Assembly: GCA_964019335.1 (NCBI GenBank)
Contig: OZ025762.1
Span: 124,001-188,000 of the forward strand
DNA length: 64,000 nucleotides
Origin: Diplonema japonicum
Taxonomy: Eukaryota; Euglenozoa; Diplonemea; Diplonemida; Diplonemidae
Reading direction: 5' to 3'
The translations under genes and the position numbers were made by a program. The notes beneath the pieces are model-generated. The model was not told the DNA's origin and did not search any database. It saw only the letters and a list, made by a program, of their open reading frames with translations. Shown piece after piece: positions 10,036-19,100 of this stretch. Numbering within the stretch: the first letter of the stretch is position 1; each line of letters starts with the position of its first letter.

Positions 10036-11410
10036 AAAAAAAAAGGGGGAAAACAAACTTTTAAACGAAAACAAGAATACGGCGCTTTTTATTTGTTTGC
10101 AAAAACAAATTTATTAGGAAGGGTGGGAGGGTATCAAAAGCGTGATATCTACGCCAATTGCTACCTGCCAGTCATAGTCTGGTAAAAGAAATAAAGTCTT
10201 TTTTTTTTTTTTTTTTTTTTTTTGCGCACATTTTTTCTTTTTCTCATTTTTCAGGGTCGATCGAAGATCTTCGCAAAACGACTTGCATTTTACATTCTTC
10301 CTTTGATCTCCTTCTTTGTTTTGCGGGAAAAAAAAGAAGAAAAAAACATTTCGCATCACCACTAGGCCGTATTGCATTGAAAGCCCTTTGCGCAAAAGAT
10401 TTTTTTTTTCAAATCGTCTCTGTAAAGACGCTCGTTGGTAGATGGTTAAAAAGAAAAGAATTCACTATGATAGGAACGAAGTGGTTAGCAACGGCCCACC
10501 AAAAAAAATAAATACAAACCTTTTTAAAACCAAAAGGTATTATAATAAGTAAGGAATACAGGAGCAAAAAAAAAAAACAAAAAAAATGAAAGGAGTGGGA
10601 AGAAGAAAAGAAAAAAACAAAAGATTTGATAACTTAAGGGTCAACAGCGAACAGCACATCCGATGCATTTCTTTATATTTTCCAATGGTTTTCAATAAAA
10701 AGAAAACATCACACGTTTAAAAGCTGTTTTTATTCCCTGCAGCCCCCGTAAAAAAAAAAAAAGAAAATATATATTTCTCTGGGCAACACCACTCCATAAA
10801 AGGGAACTATTGAAACTACGTTCAACAAAAAGCCTCTGTATGGGCAAATCTGGTTTTTGCACTTGGGATTGTTTCTTATTTTTTTTATTTTTTTTTTTTA
10901 TTTTTTTTTTATTAGTCTTTGTTCATTTTTTTTTTTTTAAAAAAAAAAGAAAAAAAAAAGGGGGAATAAACGAACTATTTCTCTGTTTGTCAACGATAAC
11001 TACAACGACAAAGTATTTTGGGTCTCTACCCCTTTCTCCAAAAAAAAAAAGCCCGCACAAGTGTTCTTGGTCTCTATGACCTGGTACCCGAAATGATTGT
11101 AAGTGGGAATAAAAAGGGAACAAGTAAAAAAACAGGTGAAGGATGAATACTTCATACTGTTTTTCGTCTCTATGGAGCCTGGTACCTTGCGTTAAATATT
11201 TTCCTCCCCACCTTCACATCTCCGTCGTGTAGGGTTAACTATAGAAAGAAAATGGGCCATTGTAGTTTACCCCCCCCCCCCCTCCCACCCCATTCTCACT
11301 CCTGAAGAATAAGAAAAGAAAGGATCAGAGTGGTTTAAAGACTGCCCAAGACTGATTCTTGCACGTCAATTATACAGGAAAGGAAACCAACAAATAAAAA
11401 TTGCCACAGG
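10036..11410. other. Gene-free spacer
   Basis: No gene supported on either strand. The content is long A and T runs and AT-rich unique sequence, with a C run at about 11271-11282 and the dispersed repeat at 10640-10686. Confidence 0.6.
10640..10686. repeat. Dispersed short repeat, copy 2
   Basis: gtcaacagcgaacagcacat, then ccgatgcatttctttatatt, then ttcc. It matches 36981-37022 over nearly its whole length, with a few substitutions. No coding potential. Confidence 0.6.
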
Positions 11411-12520
11411 CCGTAATCAAAAAAAAATGGTGTGTTGCCTCATGTTTCAAGTGCAACAAAACCATGTTTTGAGAGATCTGACATGAAGCGTAAAAAAAAA
11501 AAAAAAAAAAAAGGAGAGCGAAAGTAGTTCAAAAAAAAAAAAACTATTCTGTTAACTGAATCGTCCAATACTACCTATAGGCGCTCTTGCAACGACCACA
11601 GCCATCGCCAACGTGCCAAAAAATGGGCTAAACTCGCACACTGGTGTGAGCTTCAAGGGAGCTAAACGTTTCAGACATGGCGTGCCACACCCATAGGCCT
11701 CACGACCGGGGAGGGGGACATTTATCTTTCGCCCGTAAGCTAGAGTGCGCATGCATCCCCAGCTTGCTTTGGGAGGTGTTGCCAACACCTGGGTCGCTTC
11801 CAGCGGTCCGACCTGCTGCCCAATTCAAAGCGCGGTTGCGGTGAATCCAAGCCCCCTAAGCATCGACACGATTAACAAAGGGGTTTGTTACGCCGGGATA
11901 TCTTGTTCACCAATGCTCCATACGCCCCCTGTTGCCAGTTCGCCGGATGAGCATACTGCAGGGACTTCCACTCATCCGTTGCCCGGTGGGTACCACGAGG
12001 AGGTCAGCAACAATTCTATACTTTTGGCCACGTAGGGCCTGTTCTACATTTAGTATAGTCCCACATGAAAATATATATTTTTTTGTGTCCTCGTTGATCA
12101 CATTCTCCCCCATTCGTTTCCCCCCCCCTTTTTATTTCTACTTGTTTAGAACCTTCTTGCTCCGGCTACAAGTGAGCCAAAGTCTTTTTTTTTTTCATTT
12201 TACTGGTCATTTCTTTCATTTGTGTTTAATATATTTTGACATATAAACTCTTGATTTGTGTAGCCCCGTAATAGAAATGGATTGTTGCCTCACGTCTCAA
12301 GTGCTATAAATTTGTTTTGAGAGATCTGAGACATGAAGCGTAAGAAAGGAAAGAGAACGTTGCAAAAAAAAAAAAAAAAGGAAATCTTTTTGATGTCCCG
12401 TTGTTACATTCTCCCCCTTTCGTCTTCTCTACCTGTTTAAACTTTTTTTGCTCCGGCTACAAGTGCCAAAGTCAGTTTTCTTTCTCTTTTCTTTCTGGGT
12501 TATTTCTTTCTCTTGTGTTT
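11411..12520. repeat. Tandem intergenic duplication; first unit carries a 0.54-kb insertion
   Basis: Two modules recur in the same order. Module 1: 11411-11534 and 12264-12380 (shared ttgcctca, ttttgagagatctga and acatgaagcgtaa, then an A run). Module 2: 12078-12227 and 12389-12520 (shared cattctccccc, ttgctccggctacaagtg and ccaaagtc). In the second unit the modules are adjacent. In the first they are separated by a GC-richer block (11535-12077). The second unit therefore preserves a version without the block. Confidence 0.7.
11535..12077. mobile_element. GC-richer 0.54-kb insertion or ncRNA island
   Basis: This block is absent from the neighbouring duplicate unit and differs in composition from the AT-rich spacer around it. 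It has no long open frame. The longest minus-strand stretch (about 57 codons, near 11700-11880) is Gly/Ala/Arg-rich without recognisable motifs. Clear terminal inverted repeats are not visible. It could be a short interspersed element inserted beside an A tract, comparable in size and setting to the SIRE elements known in trypanosomes, or a structured RNA gene. The identification is open. Confidence 0.4.
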
Positions 12521-12961
12521 CTTTTTACATGTTCACTGTAAACTCCGGGATTCTTCATACAGCAGTTTGAAAGCCGAAATATAAAATCAATTACTGTAAA
12601 AACAAAAACAAAAAAAAAATATACCGGACGGACAGAAGCTCGGAAGTGTGTCCAACCCCCGCCAGAATACGGCGGCACTCTTTTTCCACTACTCCACCAG
12701 CCGCAGACACACAGCAGGAAACCAGGACAAGGACATTGCTCGCTGACTATCGTGATGAGAATGGGAAGGATTATTCCTCTGTTCATTGTGAAACATGGCC
12801 CAAACTGCACCAAACGATGCCGCTAGGGGCAATGACAAAGTCGAAGCGTCATACCACAGTGAAAGTACGCGGGCTTTGACGATAATAACAGCTAAGATGG
12901 CACCCCCCTTGTCCCGTCCGGCATTTCTGTTTTACAGTAAATCTTTATTATTAAGCTATTC
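12521..12961. other. Spacer downstream of paralog 4
   Basis: No gene. A GC-richer segment between 12622 and 12926 is bounded by weakly inverted ends (ccggacgg near 12624 and its complement ccgtccgg near 12913). The match is too short to call an element. Confidence 0.5.
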
Positions 12962-14743
12962 CTATTCTGTTGCGGCCTCTATGGAAAGTGCCGAGGGGGG
13001 GCAGTACTCGGGCTTCTTCGCACCCACACCATGGTTGATACTCAAGCTGTTAAGCTCGTCTACGTTCTTAGTCTTCTCAATATCAACATTGGAACTTCCA
13101 AACACCTCAAGCTCTATTTCCCCTTCCTGAGCATTATTCGAGAGAACAGCTTTGTATGACTGGTAGTTCGGGAAGAGGCACGCAAAGTGGGTGAGCTCCT
13201 CGAACACATGCTGCCGCGTCTCGCTTGCATCGTCGTAGACACCGATGTAGGTGCTGATGATGATGTGCAGAACCACATCCACGAACACCACCTTCGACAC
13301 AAACATCCCTGCCAGCGTCTGCACAATCAGCTTTGCAATGAACAGCGGGCTCATCAACTTCTTAACGGTGTCCACCCCCTGTGCCTTCAGAGCCACCAAA
13401 TGGTCAGCCAAGTAGATGCCCAACAAAAGGAAGATAAGGCCCAATATCTGCAGAACGATAGCTATGCGAGTGATCCGTGTCATCAGTGCCTGTGCCGTTT
13501 CACGTGTCACCGCTCGAAGAAGCTTGTCAGAGTACACCAAGAACAACCCCATGCTGGCGGTGATGAGGACAGCTGTGACCATCACAGGAGACGTCCCCAC
13601 CACCACGAGAAGAAGGGCCATGATGCACATCACAATGGGAAGTGCCGAGGCCTGCAAGATGATCAACATCCACGAGGTCACACGGACACCAGGGAACATC
13701 AGCTTCGACATCTTCAAACCGCCCTGAAGACCAAGCATCAGACCCAGAACACCAGGGGCAAGTGACTTCAGTGCTTCCATGGCACCTATAAGAAAGGGGA
13801 GGTAGATGATGTACCTCAACAGGAGACCCACAAATGTCAGAACAAGCTGAGAAGTAGATAAGGTGTTGGTAGAGACATCCATGAGCTTGAGGCTGTCCGT
13901 CACGGTGCTCGCCATGTCGTCGATGTGCATGCTGCAGATGCTGCCGACATCAGCAGGCTTCCCGTCCAGCTGCAGCTCAACGTGGATGGATTTGTATACA
14001 TCTGCAATGGTGTTGAGGCAGAATTTGCACAGGCCCTGAACCTCCTCCTTGGGGGAGACGATGTCCATCCAGGGGACGAAGAAGTAGATGAAAGGGAGGA
14101 AGAAGACAAGGAACCAACCGAAGGCAACGAGGCGGATGCTCTGGTGGTAGGAGACCCACCTCCAGGCGGAGGCGGAGTAGAAACCGATGGCGATAATGTT
14201 CTGAACAAGAGGGATGAAATCCAACAGCTGCCCCCTCGCCTTGCTCCTCATAAGGAACGCGTCGTCAGCAAGCTCGTTCTTCTCCACCTTTATGTCAAAC
14301 GAGTTGTTGTTGCTCAGCATCGCAATGTTAAGAATGACAACAACAACATAAAGCAGAACGCTGACGTTGAGCTGCGACCTCCGCCAAGCAAGGTAAGCAC
14401 GTGAGACGGGGGGCGCCTTGTCTCCAAGAGAGGCAGCGGCGGCAGTGGTCTCAGTGGAATCCACAGAAATCATGTTAAGATCCGTTTTTAGGAGCCTTGC
14501 TGGCCTTGGTATCTGCAGCTTTAGATTATCAGCAAAGTTAATGGAATCCATGTGTTCACCGGCGTGGCATAGGTACACCAACAAACAAGCACCCAAGGCT
14601 AAGAACAAACCCAGCATTATGTAAGACAGATAGGACATTGCCTGGGTGTCCACCAAAGGGACAGGCGTTTCGATTGTAACTTGTGCCTGCAGAACTGCCG
14701 CGAGCTGCAAGAGTATTACTAAACAGGTGTATATTCTTGTCAT
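12962..14743 (-). CDS. Polytopic membrane protein, paralog 4 of 4
   Basis: A 593-residue member of the same unrecognised family: cleavable signal peptide (residues 1-20), about ten membrane segments, a central soluble loop, and the conserved block VYDDASETRQHVFEEL. The C-terminal tail is acidic, contains LSINHG and ends with a short Ser/Ala/Pro segment. Overall it is closer to paralog 1 than to 2 and 3 in the first half, but several stretches are identical at DNA level to all three, so conversion between copies is likely. The start Met at 14743 is preceded by an A-rich leader, with a T-rich tract and AG further upstream on the coding strand. Confidence 0.86.
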   Translation of the reverse strand: MTRIYTCLVILLQLAAVLQAQVTIETPVPLVDTQAMSYLSYIMLGLFLALGACLLVYLCHAGEHMDSINFADNLKLQIPRPARLLKTDLNMISVDSTETTAAAASLGDKAPPVSRAYLAWRRSQLNVSVLLYVVVVILNIAMLSNNNSFDIKVEKNELADDAFLMRSKARGQLLDFIPLVQNIIAIGFYSASAWRWVSYHQSIRLVAFGWFLVFFLPFIYFFVPWMDIVSPKEEVQGLCKFCLNTIADVYKSIHVELQLDGKPADVGSICSMHIDDMASTVTDSLKLMDVSTNTLSTSQLVLTFVGLLLRYIIYLPFLIGAMEALKSLAPGVLGLMLGLQGGLKMSKLMFPGVRVTSWMLIILQASALPIVMCIMALLLVVVGTSPVMVTAVLITASMGLFLVYSDKLLRAVTRETAQALMTRITRIAIVLQILGLIFLLLGIYLADHLVALKAQGVDTVKKLMSPLFIAKLIVQTLAGMFVSKVVFVDVVLHIIISTYIGVYDDASETRQHVFEELTHFACLFPNYQSYKAVLSNNAQEGEIELEVFGSSNVDIEKTKNVDELNSLSINHGVGAKKPEYCPPSALSIEAATE

Positions 14744-14820
14744 CTTCCTTTTTCTTTTTTTTAATGTTTTGTTTCCTGTAGTGAGTGTCCTAGAGGATTG
14801 TTAAAAAAAAAAAAAAAGAG
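14744..14820 (-). promoter_or_regulatory. Putative trans-splice acceptor region and A-rich leader for paralog 4
   Basis: Read on the minus strand: a pyrimidine tract (CTCT plus 15 T, complement of 14803-14820), then CCTCTAG (complement of 14790-14796), another CAG near 14775, and an A/G-only stretch just before the ATG. This order is the usual arrangement for spliced-leader addition in kinetoplastids. No transcript evidence is available. Confidence 0.4.
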
Positions 14821-15606
14821 TCGGCTGATTGTTTGTTTCTGCGCAAGCCATATTTTTTGTTTGTGCAAGCCGTTTTCACCTACAGTAGGGATAAACGGAC
14901 AAGCTGCCTCTACTCTTTTTTGCAATAACAATTCTTTTCAAAAATTTGTTTACTTTTTCCAGCAAAAAAAAAGAAAGAAGATAAAAGTAGCAAGCAAAAG
15001 AGAAGACAGGAAGTGAGAAGGATGAAAAAAAAAAAAAAAAAAGAGCGAAAAAAAAAAAAAAAAAAAATTAGGGGATGAGGCAATATCAGCCTCGTTCGAA
15101 TGAAAACAAAGGAGAACAAAAAAAAAGGGGGGGATTATACAAACTCACACCGTTTTGCTAGGGAGAAATGCTGGTTTACTTTTTTCTTATCCAAGGATTG
15201 TACTGCACATAAATGAAATGCTAACTCGTTTGTAATAAAACCAGGGAATAGAAAGTCCAGTCTCTTAGCAGCATGTGGTGCCAATATTAATACAAGCATG
15301 ATGGCCATTATCAGGAATCAAGTAAGACATTCTGGTAAGTTGGGGGGGGGGGGGCTTTCTAAAAGAAATATTTAAAAGAAAGTTAGGGATTTCCTTTGAA
15401 AAAAGGCATGGGGGGGGGGGGGGGAGGAGAAGAAACAAAACCAAAAAGATATGGTCAATCACGGAATTTGTTGTTTTCTATATTTCTTTGTGTCGGGGAA
15501 CAACCCCCGTATATTTGACGATACGGTAGGTAGACTCTGTTGTCATTGCGGCTTTTGAAAGCTCGCGTAAAAGGGAGAGAGAAAAAAAAAAAGCGGAATG
15601 GATTAA
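14744..15606. other. Gene-free spacer
   Basis: Nothing beyond homopolymer runs (A at 15025-15066, G near 15342 and 15412) and unique AT-rich sequence, apart from the 5' leader of paralog 4. Confidence 0.6.
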
Positions 15607-16098
15607 AAATATATGAGTTAAAGGAAGTCTTTGTGAGACGCCCCCTTGTTCTCATCTTCTACCTGCACCTATCCCCTTTCAGCAGCGGTTTCTCCTCCTT
15701 TGGTGGTCTTGCCGGCCTTCTCCCCAGCCTGGCCGCTCTTTCTCTTCGTTCTCTCGCCCATTGTCCTTTCAACGCCTCTAGGTCATGCTTGGTCTTCGGT
15801 GATGCAAATATCGCCCTCCTGTTCCATCCGATCACCGCCTTTGTCCTCCCGATGGATCGTAGTGTGTGCACCCTTGTGCTCGGCTCAGCTGGGAAGGCCC
15901 TCCTTCCTTTCACCTTCTTCAGTACCCTCCCTAGCTCCCATGTGTGCCAGATCTTCTTCATCAATCCATGCAATCTCCTCGCTTTCTGCTGTACTTCTGC
16001 GAGATCCCCCAGCTTCCCTCCAAGGGTCTTCCCGGTCACGTTCTCGAAATCCAGTGCCAGCTCCACCGTCGACACTGACGTGTTCCTGCTGCCTGCAT
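15607..16098 (-). mobile_element. LINE 3' fragment, family A, 5'-truncated
   Basis: About 490 bases nearly identical to 46055-46548. The 3' terminus (left side) is the shared tatatgagttaaaggaagtc joined to an A run. The sense 5' end breaks at 'cctgcata', where the longer copies continue but this one enters an A run. It encodes the last ~120 residues of the LINE protein (block beginning GSRNTSVSTVELALDFE). It lies 80 bases downstream of the ABCA gene and so within its likely 3' UTR. Confidence 0.8.
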
Positions 16099-16178
16099 AA
16101 AAAAAAAAAAAGAGGAGAAAAAAAAACCGAAAAGCTAGCTTCATTAACAGTGAGCGAAAAAAAAAAAAAAGTTCTTTC

Positions 16179-19100
16179 CTACAACACCCCATGTGGAGCA
16201 GGCTGAACGACATTAATTAACGGATGCTGCGGTGGGAGGGATTTAGGGGGGGCCTTTATTGTTTCGCTCCACACCTGGTGCTGCTGCTTCTGCTGCTGCT
16301 GATGTGCTGGCGACCCCACCGCGTCAGCATTGACGAACCTCTTGCAGATCGCAATAAAGACCTGCTCCAAGGATGTTTCTGTAATAGAGTAATCATCGAT
16401 ACTGAGGGTCTTCTGAGCATTCTGGATGATGGAGAACATTTTAGATAGTTTCTGCCCTGCGGGGAGCTGGTACGTCAACCTGTGGTTGGTCTGCTCAACA
16501 AGCACTGACGAGGGGAAGGTTGCATTGAAAAACTCAAGAACCTCCGCCTCCTTTTCAGGAAGGACCTTTACCTGGATCTCATAAGCTCCTCCGAATTTGT
16601 GCTTCAAGTGGGAAAGCGTCCCCAGGCACTGCAGCGATCCGTCCACCATGATGGCTGTACGGTGTGCCAAGGCCTCTACCTCCTCCAGATGATGTGTCGT
16701 GAGTACCACGCACCGTCCTTTCCCGATTAACTGTAAGGCTGTCCACATTCCACGTCGTGCCACGGGGTCCATCCCTGCAGTGGGCTCGTCTAGAAGAATG
16801 CATGAAGGTCCCCCTATGAGCGAGATCGCGATGCTCGTCTTTCGCTTGTTACCTCCCGACAGCTTTTTACATATCGTGTTTTGATGTTCTTCCAGTCCGA
16901 GGATCTTCATTAGACCGGTGGCCATGGCCTCGCCCCTTTCTTTTGGAACTCCTCTTAGAGCTGCGTACAGTTTTAGATGCTCCCTTGGTGTCAGCAAGTC
17001 CAGTAGCGCGTCGAACTGCGGGCAGTAACCGAGTTCTCGTTTAGCTTCTGCGGCGTCTGTGACTACGTCGTAGCCCTTGATGGAGGCGGTCCCTGCCGTT
17101 GGGGTGTAGTCGCCCGCGAGCATTGAGATGCACGTTGTTTTCCCCGCACCGTTGGTGCCGAGGAACGCGAAGATCTCGTCAGTCTTCACACCGAAGGTCA
17201 CTTCCTTCACCGCTACCTTCGGGGGCCGCCCGTTCGCCGAAGAGAATACCTTCCGCAGCTTCTGCACCCGAACCACATCGCCAGGACGCTCTGCCAGTAC
17301 CGCGTTCCTCTCCGCGGCGACGTCGTCATCCATCTCAACTCCCATCTCATGGACATCTTCTTCAGATGGGGGCTTCATCACCCCCAGTGTGTACCAGATC
17401 TGTGGGAAGTCCTTGGCAAGAGCTAGCAAGGCGAAGATGGGGAACATTATGCACAGGAACACGATGTCCCACCCCACCACGTCCATGGCGAGGGGGCCGT
17501 CGCTCGTCAGCCCCATGTTCTTGTTTGCAGGGAGCTGCGCCAGGGCGAGGATCCCGTCCCCTAAGCAGAACGAGGGGATCACGCGGAATATGAACCGGAG
17601 CACCTTCGCCACGTCCTTGGTGGATTCTATTATTTGCAGGATGCCGATCGTCATCACCAACGCGAAGCCGGAAAAGTAGTTTCCAAGCAACACTGTGTTC
17701 TGACCTGTGGTCGCGCTCTCGAAATAGAACGACGCGTAGTACGAGGCAAAGATGGCGGTCACACCGTAGAAGAGGAACAGCAGAAAGGTGGCGAGGAACG
17801 TCGAACCGTCCCCGACATACTCATCTCTGCCGAATATGAAAAACATGAGGATGGTGATGAAGGTGCTTACCATAAAGGCTGCAAGGTCCCAGGTGAAGTT
17901 CGACAGCCAATAGGCTGAGAGGCGTACCCCGGACACGATCTGCACGTGCTTCGACTTGCTGACGCGCTCCCTCACAAGAAAAGCGACGTAGTTGGCTGGG
18001 ATAAAACAAAAGGGGAGCATCACGTTGGTGGCAGTGTTGATAGCTTGCATGCTCTTCTCCTGCTCCTTGAAGAAGTCACTTAGAGGGAGGGGATTGTTGA
18101 CTAGCTTGATAGGACTGCTGCTCCCTGTCTGTTGCCTGTATTGCGACGAGGCGAGGCTGTTGAAGGAAATGGCCAAGCTGTGTGTATTACTTGCGTTGAA
18201 AAAGACAGTCTTCGGTATGTTGAAGTCGGCAGAAGGCTGGTACAACGCTTGCCAGCATTTAGTGTCCTTTGTATCGGTTCTGTGCAGCAGCCAGTCGCTC
18301 ATGTTCTCGACAGTATTGAAGTAGTCAGGCACAGGTGTTATTCCCTCGAACTGGTTGACAGCGTAAGTGCTGTCTGCTGGCGCTACCGGGAAGATGGAGT
18401 CTTCAGCATAACGGTAGAGCTCCACGGAGTCGAGGTCTGTCGTGTTCAATTTAGCAAGGCCGAGGGTGTACGCCACGATCACAACAGGCAGTACAAGCTG
18501 GAAGCAAATGGTGCACTTATCGCGTTTGCTGTACGTGTACCGTTTTGCAAGCAAGCCACGCCACTGTGACTTGTAAAGGTCCACATTCTGAAGCCTCTCA
18601 TCGGGCTGGATGTCAAGCGTGCGCATGGCCTCTTGACTCTCCCCGCGTCGTGCTGCAGCGGTCGGCGACGGCGACGGCGACGGCGGTCGATTCGCGTTGT
18701 CACTCGTTTCGTCGCTCTCATCGTGTGCGATCTTGATGAAGATCTCCTCCAACGTCGTCACGCTCATCCCGAAGGACCTGACCCCAAGCGAGCTCCCGTT
18801 CTGCTCGAGCTGTACAAACATATTCGAGAAGTTCGAAAGCCCCCACATAGGCACTCTGTAGGCCAGCTCTGAACCAGCGGACGACAGCAGCTCCACCCCC
18901 TGCTCGTTGCCCCCCTGTAACGGATCGATCTCCTTTTTGATGGTCGCCGTGATTGTGTCGACGTTGCTGTCGGGGGCAAGCTCCATCGTTAGATTGTACC
19001 CGACGCCCAACTTCTGCTTCAAGAAGAACGACGACCCCCAGCAGTTCACACGCCCGGAGTGTAGGATTGCGATGGAGTCTCCCAGCAAGTCAGCCTCGTC

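Noticed and set aside
12622-12926. Small inverted-repeat element bounded by ccggacgg
   Set aside because: Only about eight bases match perfectly, no target duplication is visible, and a second copy is not present in the window.
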